DNA of 64,000 nucleotides from Lachnospiraceae bacterium RM5. Lineage in GTDB: Bacteria; Bacillota; Clostridia; Lachnospirales; Lachnospiraceae. This document shows, piece after piece, positions 38,233 through 46,253 of this stretch. The notes under the pieces are model-generated. The model did no database searches, was not told the origin of the DNA, and worked only from the letters and a program-made list of their open reading frames with translations. Made by a program: the position numbers and the translations under genes. Each line of letters begins with the position of its first letter. Position 1 is the first letter of the stretch. Where the stretch lies: contig FOFK01000003.1 of the NCBI GenBank assembly GCA_900110975.1, positions 149,895-213,894 of the forward strand, in the 5' to 3' direction.

Positions 38233-39429
38233 TCATCCTGTTATTATATAAATGCATTTATCATCAGATTCAAAACTATCAATATATTCTTTATTTTCAT
38301 TATAAAGATTTTCTTTGGTTTTAAAATTAATAAGCTCATAATACGGTTTAACTTTTCTGGATATAAATTTCTTTTTTTCTCCCGAAAAAAGAAGTGAATC
38401 AGAAAATACATGACTAAGCCTTAACTTATTATCAAATACATTTTCAATCTTATTTGTATTAATATTTAAAAATGAATATTTTGAGTCTTTTGAAATACAT
38501 ACATATGGCTCATCTGCAATTATACATGCATTTCCAAGATCAGAATTAATTACAACATCCTTATTTATACAGCTTTTCTTTTCTAATGTTTCAATGTTAT
38601 AAAAGTTAATCTCCTCAACTTTTGTTTCATTATTAACACATGAATAAATAAGATAATCACCTGTTTTCTTAATATATGGAATCGTATTTGTATAGTAGGC
38701 CTGCTCAATCACTTCTAAAGAAATCTCACTGTGACCTATAACAATATCAGATATAAGCTGTGAAATATTCATCATTGCAAGTGTTTCTAATGATGATTCT
38801 TCCTTTGTCATAAGAGTAAATCTGTTATTTTCAAGAAGAGAAAATCCAAGTTTTATAATACATTTAGACTCACTTACTGCAATAATATCTGATATACCAT
38901 TATTTAAAAAGATTTCATCACTTACATCAAACACCGACATATCTTTTAAATATACGATTTTCTGGCTGAATTTAAGGAAATCTTCATAATCAGAACTTTC
39001 AAGTTTGATTTTTTCTTCCTTCTGTATAAATAAAATCGTATCATTTAAAATAAATATTTTATATCTGTAATCATTATTTATTTTAGAAATCTCACTGTCA
39101 AAGCCATAAATACTTTCCATTGAATTATCTTTTAAAGAATATCTGATAATATTTACAATACAGCTATCCTCACCATTTTTTTCAATATTTGTAAAATAAA
39201 GATATGCCGGATTAAAAGAAGTCTGCTTTATACCACCAACATCGTATTTTTCGATATTTGGCAGTACTTCTTCTTTAGATAATTCAAAACTATCAGTATT
39301 TTTTATATATACTTTTTTGCATGGAATATTATCAAATACACTTTCTGCATTTTCTTTTTCAATAATATATTTTTCGCCAAAATATTTTGAAGACTTCCAT
39401 TCATCATCATGTAAAATCTTTATTTCCAT
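38233..39429 (-). CDS. Hypothetical protein, 398 aa
   Basis: Not recognised. A 398-residue soluble protein without signal peptide or membrane segment, rich in Ile, Asn, Ser, Asp and Glu, with repeated short beta-strand-like stretches each followed by turn residues, for example KCIIKLGFSLLENN and KSCINKDVVINSD. The pattern suggests a beta-propeller-like or all-beta fold, but no blade motif is clear. It sits between proB and fthC with gaps of 16 and 3 bases, so it is translated from the same transcript. No function is proposed. Confidence 0.75.
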   Translation of the reverse strand: MEIKILHDDEWKSSKYFGEKYIIEKENAESVFDNIPCKKVYIKNTDSFELSKEEVLPNIEKYDVGGIKQTSFNPAYLYFTNIEKNGEDSCIVNIIRYSLKDNSMESIYGFDSEISKINNDYRYKIFILNDTILFIQKEEKIKLESSDYEDFLKFSQKIVYLKDMSVFDVSDEIFLNNGISDIIAVSESKCIIKLGFSLLENNRFTLMTKEESSLETLAMMNISQLISDIVIGHSEISLEVIEQAYYTNTIPYIKKTGDYLIYSCVNNETKVEEINFYNIETLEKKSCINKDVVINSDLGNACIIADEPYVCISKDSKYSFLNINTNKIENVFDNKLRLSHVFSDSLLFSGEKKKFISRKVKPYYELINFKTKENLYNENKEYIDSFESDDKCIYIITG

Positions 39430-39445
39430 AATATTCTCCGGATAA

Positions 39446-40291
39446 TTAATCTAAAACGTAATCTAAAATATCAAAACCATCTTTTTTATTTGCAGCAAAC
39501 AAAGTACCCACTTCTTTTCCTTTTATTATTTTTTCAATAATAGCAGGATCTTTTCCATTAGCAATAACCATATCAGCACCTGAATATGTTGCAATTTTTG
39601 CAGCATTTAATTTCGCATGCATTCCACCTGTTCCAACATTGCTTGATGAAGTCTTTTTGCCCATGGAAAGCATTTTCTTATCAAGTTTATCAACGTATGG
39701 GATAAACTTGGCACTTTTATTTATATTAGGATCATCTGTATACATTCCATCTATATCTGATAAAAGTATTAAAAGATCTGAATTTGTAAGTGCAGTAACA
39801 AGAGCAGATAATCTGTCATTATCACCAAATACAATCTCATATGTTGATACCGTATCATTTTCATTTACAACAGGTATTACATTAATCTTTAATAATTCTT
39901 CAAATGTATTTCTTGCATTATATCTGCTAAGATCATTTTCAATTGTATATTTTGTAATAAGGACCTGTGCAGAAATCTGTCCATATTCTAAGAAAAATTT
40001 CTGATATAAAGTCATTAAGTTTGCCTGACCTACTGCAGCACAAGCCTGCTTTTCAGACATTGTAAGTTCTTTATCTTTAAGATTAAGTATAGATCTTCCA
40101 ACTGCAATAGCTCCTGAAGATACAAGGATAACATCCTTGCCCTGATTCTTTAAATCTTTTAAAATTCTTACAAGTTTTTCGAGTTTATAAAGATCTATTT
40201 CTCCTGTTTCTTCATGTGTAAGAGATGAGGAACCAATCTTAACAACAATCTTTTTCTTATCTTTTAAAAACTTTCTTTTTTCAGCATCCAT
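39446..40291 (-). CDS. proB: Glutamate 5-kinase, without PUA domain
   Basis: First enzyme of proline synthesis, phosphorylating glutamate; 281 aa of the amino-acid-kinase fold. VKIGSSSLT, VSSGAIAVG, NENDTV, LLSDIDGMYT and GTGGMHAKLNAAKIA are family motifs. The C-terminal PUA domain of the longer enzyme (about 370 aa) is absent, a known shorter form. proA is not adjacent. It has its own promoter and heads the run towards miaB-mutSL. Confidence 0.93.
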   Translation of the reverse strand: MDAEKRKFLKDKKKIVVKIGSSSLTHEETGEIDLYKLEKLVRILKDLKNQGKDVILVSSGAIAVGRSILNLKDKELTMSEKQACAAVGQANLMTLYQKFFLEYGQISAQVLITKYTIENDLSRYNARNTFEELLKINVIPVVNENDTVSTYEIVFGDNDRLSALVTALTNSDLLILLSDIDGMYTDDPNINKSAKFIPYVDKLDKKMLSMGKKTSSSNVGTGGMHAKLNAAKIATYSGADMVIANGKDPAIIEKIIKGKEVGTLFAANKKDGFDILDYVLD

Positions 40292-40346
40292 ATTACTTTT
40301 AACCGTCCAATTCTATATAAATAAAAACATCTTAATCCAAAATAAT

Positions 40347-40375
40347 ATTTTACAAAAATAAGTGCTATATGTCAA
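40347..40375 (-). promoter_or_regulatory. Predicted sigma-A promoter for the proB run
   Basis: Minus strand TTGACA (40370-40375), 17-base spacer, TAAAAT (40347-40352), about 55 bases before proB. It is the only clear promoter seen ahead of the run proB to radC. Confidence 0.75.
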
Positions 40376-40385
40376 TTAATCCACC

Positions 40386-41987
40386 CTATATATGTCTTAT
40401 TGGTGCATATTTTTTTACTATAGCTTCAAAGACTTTTATACCATCCATTGCAGCAGATGTTATACCGCCTGCATATCCGGCTCCCTCACCACAAGGATAC
40501 ATTCCCTTAATACTTGATTCAAAATTTTCATCTCTTATTATTCTAAGAGGTGATGAAGTTCTTGTTTCAACACCTGATATTAAAGCATCATTTCTGTTAT
40601 AATCCTTTATTTTCCCTGCAAATACATCAATTCCATCAGCTATTGATTTTGCTATTTCCTCAGGGAAAATTTTCCTTACATTAGAAAGTTCATATGCTCC
40701 TTTCATTGATGGTGTAACCTCACCAAAACACTTTGAAGAAATATTATTTTTATAATCAAAAAAAAGCTGGACTGGTATTTTCCCATTACACATTTCATAA
40801 GCTTTTTTCTCTAATTTCCTTTGTAATTCCAATCCTCCTAGGAGATTATCAGAAAAATCCTTTTTTGTTACATTACATATAATTGCACTGTTTGAATTTT
40901 TTCCATCTCTTTTAGAATAACTCATACCATTAATTGCAAGATGATTTTTTTCAGAAGATGAATTAACCACATATCCTCCCGGACACATGCAGAATGTATA
41001 TACATTTCTGCCATTTGGGAGTTTTGTTGCAAGCTTATAATCCGCAGCAGGTAATTTATCATAACAGCTTCCAAACTGTGATTTATCAATCATTTCCCTT
41101 GGATGCTCAATCCTTATTCCAACAGCAAAATCCTTAGATTCCATAAGTATCTTTTTATCGTTTAACATAGAAAAAGTATCTCTTGCGCTATGACCTATTG
41201 CAAGCACCAAAACATTACAGTCCATGTACATTTCTTCATTATTTTCTATATATTTAATACCTGTTATACTGCCATCTTTACTGCAAATATCAATAAATTT
41301 TGAATTAAAATAAAACTTCCCGCCCATATTTATTATTTCATTTCGCATATTTTTAACGATTTCGCATAACTTATCTGTTCCAAGATGAGGTTTATTAATA
41401 TACAGTATTTCTTCTTTTGCTCCGTTATCTTTAAAGGTTTCAAGCACAAGTCTGTTTCTTAAAAATTTATCTTTAACAAGAGTATTTAATTTACCATCAG
41501 AAAAAGTTCCCGCACCACCTTCACCAAACTGTACATTTGATTCTTCATTTAATATCCCTGTTTCAAAGAAATTATTGGTTGTCTTTATTCTGTTATCAAC
41601 CTTTTCTCCGCGTTCTAAAACAACAGGTTCATAACCCATTTTTGCAAGCATATATGCACAAAAAAGTCCTGCAGGACCAGAACCGATAACCACAGGATTA
41701 TGATCTAATTTTTTACTTCCACATTTTGGAAATTCATATTTTTTATCATAAGTTAACATAATATTATTATCGTTAACCTTTTTCAAAATCTTATTTTCTT
41801 CAGGAATCTTTACATCAACTGAATAAATAAAATTCACTTCATTTTTTCTTGCATCTATAGATTTTTTTCTGATAACAAAACTAAAATTATCATCTTTAAG
41901 CCTTAACTTCTTTTTTATCTTTTTCTTTAAAGCTAATTCTGTATTTTTCTCATCTATGCTTAATTTTATCTGATTAATCCTTATCAT
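40386..41987 (-). CDS. FAD-dependent oxidoreductase (uncharacterised dehydrogenase)
   Basis: About 533-aa flavoprotein. An N-terminal domain (residues 1-95) precedes an FAD-binding Rossmann motif VVIGSGPAGLFCAYML and ends with GEGAGYAGGITSAAMDG, which binds FAD. The inner GEGGAGTFSDGKLNTLVKD and CMCPGGYVV fit the uncharacterised FAD-dependent dehydrogenase family. The open frame starts at 42059 inside the next gene; AAGGAATATT favours the ATG at 41987, overlapping the upstream gene by 14 bases. Substrate unknown. Confidence 0.88.
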   Translation of the reverse strand: MIRINQIKLSIDEKNTELALKKKIKKKLRLKDDNFSFVIRKKSIDARKNEVNFIYSVDVKIPEENKILKKVNDNNIMLTYDKKYEFPKCGSKKLDHNPVVIGSGPAGLFCAYMLAKMGYEPVVLERGEKVDNRIKTTNNFFETGILNEESNVQFGEGGAGTFSDGKLNTLVKDKFLRNRLVLETFKDNGAKEEILYINKPHLGTDKLCEIVKNMRNEIINMGGKFYFNSKFIDICSKDGSITGIKYIENNEEMYMDCNVLVLAIGHSARDTFSMLNDKKILMESKDFAVGIRIEHPREMIDKSQFGSCYDKLPAADYKLATKLPNGRNVYTFCMCPGGYVVNSSSEKNHLAINGMSYSKRDGKNSNSAIICNVTKKDFSDNLLGGLELQRKLEKKAYEMCNGKIPVQLFFDYKNNISSKCFGEVTPSMKGAYELSNVRKIFPEEIAKSIADGIDVFAGKIKDYNRNDALISGVETRTSSPLRIIRDENFESSIKGMYPCGEGAGYAGGITSAAMDGIKVFEAIVKKYAPIRHI

Positions 41988-43257
41988 CAGCAATATTCCT
42001 TCCTGCAACATATCCGCTTGTCCAGGCAAACTGCAGATTATATCCTCCACAAATACCATCTATATCAATAATTTCACCTGCAAAGAAAAGGTTTTTCTCA
42101 TTTTTTGATTCCATATTTTTTCCTATAGATTCAATATCTATACCACCCTTCATCACCTGGGCTTTATCATAATTATTCAAAGAATGGATATTTAGAGAAA
42201 CATTTTTTACAAATAAAATAATTTTTTCTAATTCACCAAATCCTAAATTTTTAGAATTTACACTTATGTTTTTATTTATTCTCTTGCCATATAAAGAAAT
42301 AAGTGCCATGGAGAGATTTACATTCAAGAAAGCAGATAATATATCAGTAATGTTTCTCTTTTCAATATAATCAAACTTTTTAATACTCATAAGCACTTCT
42401 TCTATTAGTAAATCAGGTAAAAAGTCAATATTTACATTTACTTTTTCACTCTTTATATGTTTTGCAACTACAGAACTTATCTGAAATACAACAATTCCTG
42501 AAAGACCATAATCAGTAAGCTGTAATTCCCCTGTATTTCTATTGTCTGTAAAATCTATTTTTTTATTATTAATTACTATGATAAGCTTGGCTTTTGTTCT
42601 GACTCCCTTAACTTTTTTTAAAAACTCCTCATTACCATTTTTATTTATATTTAAGCCACATAAAGATGGTACTAAATCATAAAATTTATGATTTTTCTTT
42701 ATATAATCATTAATTTCAAAGTTATGAATTTCATTTTTCGAAAGACCGGCCTTTGTTCCTGTACTGATAAGAAGTTTATCAGCAAAGTAACTATTATTTC
42801 CTGTGGTTATAACAAATTTATCATTACCGTTATCATTATTTTTTGTAATGCTTTTTACATCTTCATTAAAATTACATTTAACACCTAAAAGCAATGCTTC
42901 TGAAAATAAAGCATTTACAACAACACCTGCCTGCATTGCCTTTGGATAAACATAATTATCTTTATTCTCAGTGCATACACCTATTGACTCAAAAAATTCA
43001 AGTGTATCTTTTTCATCAAATTCATTAAAAAGTGTATTTAAAAAATCATCCTTTTTATCACTATAAGAATAATATTTATCAGAACTTAAATCCAGATTTG
43101 TAAGATTACATTTACCATTCCCTGTTTTTAATATCTTTTTTCCGGGAGAAGAATTTATTTCCAATATAGTGACATTAAGATTTTTATCAGATTTCTTTGC
43201 GGTTATTGCTGCCATAAGACCTGCAGCACCACATCCAATAATAATTACATCAATCAT
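41974..43257 (-). CDS. HI0933/YhiN-family flavoprotein
   Basis: NAD(P)/FAD-dependent oxidoreductase of the YhiN/HI0933 (BaiN-like) family, 427 aa. The FAD-binding start IDVIIIGCGAAGLMAAI, KKILKTGNGKCNLTN and the C-terminal GEIIDIDGICGGYNLQFAWTSG are family hallmarks. Substrate unknown. Its start overlaps the ybeY stop by four bases, and its end overlaps the second flavoprotein, so the three are coupled. Confidence 0.92.
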   Translation of the reverse strand: MIDVIIIGCGAAGLMAAITAKKSDKNLNVTILEINSSPGKKILKTGNGKCNLTNLDLSSDKYYSYSDKKDDFLNTLFNEFDEKDTLEFFESIGVCTENKDNYVYPKAMQAGVVVNALFSEALLLGVKCNFNEDVKSITKNNDNGNDKFVITTGNNSYFADKLLISTGTKAGLSKNEIHNFEINDYIKKNHKFYDLVPSLCGLNINKNGNEEFLKKVKGVRTKAKLIIVINNKKIDFTDNRNTGELQLTDYGLSGIVVFQISSVVAKHIKSEKVNVNIDFLPDLLIEEVLMSIKKFDYIEKRNITDILSAFLNVNLSMALISLYGKRINKNISVNSKNLGFGELEKIILFVKNVSLNIHSLNNYDKAQVMKGGIDIESIGKNMESKNEKNLFFAGEIIDIDGICGGYNLQFAWTSGYVAGRNIADDKD

Positions 43258-43751
43258 CTGTATATTTCCAATTCATCCATTATTTTTTTCTGATGAGCTT
43301 CCATAATTTCTCTATCTGATTCTTCTATATGATCAAAACCAAATAAATGAAGCATACTGTGTGTAATCAGAAATGCAAATTCCCTATACTCGCTGTGACC
43401 ATATTCTTTAGCCTGTGTTTTTACCCTGTCTATTGATAAAATTATATCTCCGAATATAAGTTCATCTGTATCAAGATCAAAATACATAACATCATCTTCA
43501 TCAATAAATGATAAATCTCCGGGAATCTCATATTCAATAGCAGGGAAAGAAAGAACATCCGTCTCAGAATCTATATTTCTGTATTCTTTATTTATTTTAT
43601 GAATATTCTCATTATCAGTTAATAATACATTTACCTGAAGATCAAATTCATTATTAAAATAATTTGAAATATACTTAACTATTTTATTTATTAACTCTTC
43701 TTCATCAAACTCAAGTTTAAATTCTATATCTTTTTCAATAATTACAGACAT
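43254..43751 (-). CDS. ybeY: Endoribonuclease YbeY
   Basis: Metal-dependent rRNA-maturation RNase, 165 aa. The zinc-binding HSMLHLFGFDH supplies three histidines, and DVLSFP precedes the conserved core. phoH is three bases upstream, a conserved pairing in Firmicutes. The gene overlaps the next one by four bases. Confidence 0.96.
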   Translation of the reverse strand: MSVIIEKDIEFKLEFDEEELINKIVKYISNYFNNEFDLQVNVLLTDNENIHKINKEYRNIDSETDVLSFPAIEYEIPGDLSFIDEDDVMYFDLDTDELIFGDIILSIDRVKTQAKEYGHSEYREFAFLITHSMLHLFGFDHIEESDREIMEAHQKKIMDELEIYR

Positions 43752-43754
43752 AAT

Positions 43755-44765
43755 CTACCTGCCTTTTTTATTTTTATCATCATTTTTAAATCTGTCATGA
43801 TTTTTACTTTTCTTTGATTCATATACTTCATAGGCCTTAACAATCTTCTGTACTAAAGGATGTCTTACAACGTCTTCATTTGTAAGATAAACAAATGCTA
43901 TATCATCAACATTCTTTAGTACCTTTATTGCAACTTCAAGTCCAGAAGTAATATCATATTTTAAATCCTTTTGTGTTAAATCACCTGTAACAATAACTTT
44001 AGAACCAAAACCAATACGTGTTAAAAACATCTTCATCTGTGCTGATGTTGTATTTTGTGCTTCATCTAAAATAATAAAAGCATTATCAAGTGTTCGCCCT
44101 CTCATATAAGCAAGAGGTGCAACCTCAATAAGTCCCTTTTCAGAATTATGAATAAACTGCTCACTACCCATAATCTGATAAAGTGCATCATATAAAGGTC
44201 TTAAATATGGATCAACCTTGCTTTGAAGGTCACCTGGTAAAAATCCAAGATTTTCTCCTGCTTCAATAGCCGGTCTTGTAAGAATAATTCTTGAAACCTC
44301 ATTATTCTTAAATGCAGTGATTGCTTTAGCCATGGCAAGATATGTTTTACCTGTTCCTGCCGGACCTATACCAAATGTAATCATATGGTTATCAATATCG
44401 TCGACATATTTCTTCTGTCCGTGAGTCTTAGCCTTAACCGGTTTTCCATTCATTGTATGACAGATTATATCTTTATCAAGCTCACTATAACTTTCTGTTT
44501 TTTCTGAAAGTGAAAGTGAAATTATATAATTAATCTTTTGTTCATCTATAGGTTCATGCTTTTGTGCTATTTCATATAGAGCATAAATAACCTGACGTGC
44601 CCTGTCTACTTCCACTTCATTTCCAATAATCTTTATCTCATCGTCTCTTAAAAGAACGCTTACGTGCAATGTTTTTTCTATTTTTCTGATATTATAATCA
44701 AATTGTCCAAAAATCTCTTTAATATATTCCCCGGGGATATTAATTATATTTTCTATAACGCTCAT
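43755..44765 (-). CDS. phoH: PhoH-family ATPase
   Basis: PhoH-like P-loop ATPase/predicted RNA helicase, 336 aa. A KH-like N-terminal region (about 1-75) precedes the ATPase with Walker A GPAGTGKTYLA and Walker B IILDEAQNTT. The RPAIEAGENLGFLPGDL motif is diagnostic. Neighbour ybeY suggests a link to rRNA or RNA maturation. No clear promoter fits the 20 bases between it and the rpsU terminator, so readthrough from rpsU is possible. Confidence 0.95.
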   Translation of the reverse strand: MSVIENIINIPGEYIKEIFGQFDYNIRKIEKTLHVSVLLRDDEIKIIGNEVEVDRARQVIYALYEIAQKHEPIDEQKINYIISLSLSEKTESYSELDKDIICHTMNGKPVKAKTHGQKKYVDDIDNHMITFGIGPAGTGKTYLAMAKAITAFKNNEVSRIILTRPAIEAGENLGFLPGDLQSKVDPYLRPLYDALYQIMGSEQFIHNSEKGLIEVAPLAYMRGRTLDNAFIILDEAQNTTSAQMKMFLTRIGFGSKVIVTGDLTQKDLKYDITSGLEVAIKVLKNVDDIAFVYLTNEDVVRHPLVQKIVKAYEVYESKKSKNHDRFKNDDKNKKGR

Positions 44766-44784
44766 TATACCTTCCTTGCATAAA

Positions 44785-44820
44785 TCAAAATATACCTGCA
44801 GTTTAAAACTACAGGTATAT
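44785..44820 (-). terminator. Possible terminator/attenuator between rpsU and phoH
   Basis: ATATACCTG and CAGGTATAT arms with inner AGTTT/AAACT pairing, followed on the minus strand by TTTTGATTT. The weak U-run suggests partial readthrough into phoH. Confidence 0.6.
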
Positions 44821-44842
44821 GATTTCGTATAAAATATTTTAA

Positions 44843-45019
44843 TTAATTATATTTACGTTTTCTAGCAGCTTCAGACTTTTTCTTACGCTTTACACTAGGC
44901 TTTTCATAATGCTCTCTCTTGCGGATCTCCTGCTGTATACCTGCCTTTGCACAGTTTCTTTTGAATCTGCGTAAAGCACTATCAAGAGATTCGTTTTCTT
45001 TAACGATTACATTTGACAT
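44843..45019 (-). CDS. rpsU: 30S ribosomal protein S21
   Basis: Small-subunit protein S21, 58 aa. The family start [20 protein letters not shown] and the basic end [13 protein letters not shown] are intact. The open frame reaches 45067, but AGGTG upstream of the ATG at 45019 marks the real start. It has a strong promoter at 45097-45124 and a roughly 70-nt leader with a hairpin CAGTTGT/ACAACTG (45042-45048 with 45064-45070) that may control expression. Confidence 0.97.
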   Translation of the reverse strand: MSNVIVKENESLDSALRRFKRNCAKAGIQQEIRKREHYEKPSVKRKKKSEAARKRKYN

Positions 45020-45096
45020 AGTCTCACACCTAACCTCCCTCCAGTTGTGTAATTGTGCATAATACAACTGTTTGGGTATTTTTTTGCACTAGACAT

Positions 45097-45124
45097 ATTA
45101 TAGCATAAAAATATTATTCGTCAA
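45097..45124 (-). promoter_or_regulatory. Predicted promoter of rpsU
   Basis: Minus strand TTGACG (45119-45124), 16-base spacer, TATAAT (45097-45102), just after the mscL stop. Confidence 0.7.
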
Positions 45125-45140
45125 TAAGAAATTTTGCTTT

Positions 45141-45563
45141 TTATTTCTTAATATCGCTTGTATCAAGCATAGATGTACAATTAGGACATTTAATAGCATT
45201 AATACTTATCTCACTCTGGCAATACTTACAAGTCTTTGTTGTAGGTGCTTCTTCTTCTTTCTTCTTACCAATTGAAGTAAGTTTATTAATTCCTTTAACA
45301 ATAATAAATATTACTAATGCCATAATAAGGAAATTAATAATATCCATTATAAATGCACCATAATATATGTTTGCTTTCCCGATAGTAATATGAAGGCCAT
45401 TAAAGCCACCTGTACTAAAGCATCCGATAATTGGAGAAATAATGTTATCAATTAAAGATGTAACTAAAGATGAGAAAGCTCCACCGATGATAACACCAAC
45501 TGCAAGATCCATTACATTACCTTTTAAAGCAAATTCTTTAAATTCTTTTATGAAATTCTTCAT
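45141..45563 (-). CDS. mscL: Large-conductance mechanosensitive channel MscL
   Basis: Emergency osmotic release channel, 140 aa. The N-terminal helix [22 protein letters not shown]1 with [13 protein letters not shown] and TM2 (about 70-90) are standard. The C-terminal part carries an unusual cysteine motif, [18 protein letters not shown], a zinc-ribbon-like CxxC...CxxC tail seen in some Firmicutes MscL proteins. A TTGATT-17-TATAAT promoter precedes it. Confidence 0.95.
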   Translation of the reverse strand: MKNFIKEFKEFALKGNVMDLAVGVIIGGAFSSLVTSLIDNIISPIIGCFSTGGFNGLHITIGKANIYYGAFIMDIINFLIMALVIFIIVKGINKLTSIGKKKEEEAPTTKTCKYCQSEISINAIKCPNCTSMLDTSDIKK

Positions 45564-45601
45564 AACCGTCCTCCTTTAGTTGATTATATAAACATAAAAA
45601 T

Positions 45602-45630
45602 ATTATACATTCAAATTTTTCATTAATCAA
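45602..45630 (-). promoter_or_regulatory. Predicted promoter of mscL
   Basis: Minus strand TTGATT (45625-45630), 17-base spacer, TATAAT (45602-45607). Confidence 0.6.
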
Positions 45631-45665
45631 TATTATGTTTTCCAAATCAATCCTCTCTATTAATT

Positions 45666-45757
45666 AGTGTTGCGGTTGCAAAATAACTAGTGTGGTGGTT
45701 GCAAAATAACTAGTGTGATGATTGCAAAACAACTAGTGTGGTGATTACAAAACAACT
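45666..45757. repeat. Four tandem 23-bp repeats
   Basis: Four units close to AGTGTGGTGGTTGCAAAATA-ACT begin at 45666, 45689, 45712 and 45735, with one to four differences each. No open frame runs through them with a credible start. They open the 620-bp gene-free stretch between mscL and the ECF transporter gene. Confidence 0.88.
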
Positions 45758-45773
45758 GGACTAATACGATGAA

Positions 45774-45815
45774 TGCTTGACTGAGAGTGCTTGACTGAGA
45801 GTGCTTGACTGAGAG
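45774..45815. repeat. Three identical 14-bp repeats
   Basis: TGCTTGACTGAGAG occurs three times in perfect tandem at 45774, 45788 and 45802. Confidence 0.9.
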
Positions 45816-45819
45816 TCCT

Positions 45820-45865
45820 TATCTGAAAACGTAGGCATGACGGGCTACGTAGAGGCTTTCAGATA
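45820..45865. repeat. Imperfect inverted repeat (hairpin)
   Basis: TATCTGAAA (45820-45828) pairs with TTTCAGATA (45857-45865), and ACGTAG (45829-45834) with CTACGT (45845-45850), leaving a 10-base loop and a six-base bulge on one side. Confidence 0.85.
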
Positions 45866-45900
45866 TGCACAATCAACAAAAATATGCACAATCAATAAAA
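45863..45900. repeat. Duplicated 19-bp unit
   Basis: ATATGCACAATCAA(C/T)AAAA occurs twice in tandem at 45863-45881 and 45882-45900, with one difference, immediately before the 72-bp array. Confidence 0.85.
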
Positions 45901-45901
45901 A

Positions 45902-46216
45902 GCTATAAATATTAAAAAGACAAAAGAATTTATAGCCAATTTATGGCTATCAAAGGTATTTTCAGCTATAAATATAACATAAACAAAAAAATTTATGGCT
46001 GATTGAAGACAATCAAAAGCATTTTCAGTGAAAAATGACTATAAATATAGCAATTACAAAAAATTTATAGCCGATTGAAGACTATCAAAGGCATTTTCAG
46101 TAAAAAATGGCTATAAATATAGCAATAACAAAAAATTTATAGCCGATTGAAGACTATCAAAGGCATTTTCAGTAAAAAATGACTATAAATATAGCAATTA
46201 CAAAAAAAATTATAGC
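45902..46216. repeat. Five-unit array of the same 72-73-bp hairpin element
   Basis: Hairpins begin at 45902, 45965, 46038, 46110 and 46182. Spacings are 63, 73, 72 and 72 bases. The clearest are 35 nt long (45902-45936, 46182-46216), the same hairpin length as the array at 12303-12594. Linkers share AGGCA....GTAAAAAATGGCTATAAA with the fourth unit of that array. On the minus strand GGCTATAAAT/ATTTATAGCC stems are followed by ATTTTTTACT, so each unit looks like an intrinsic terminator for the ECF gene, whose stop lies 38 bases away. Confidence 0.9.
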
Positions 46217-46253
46217 CGCGGCCTTATCAGAACATACTTCAGAACAAACCATG

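Noticed and set aside
45902-46216. CRISPR array
   Set aside because: Same reasons as above; linkers are nearly identical across units, whereas CRISPR spacers should differ.
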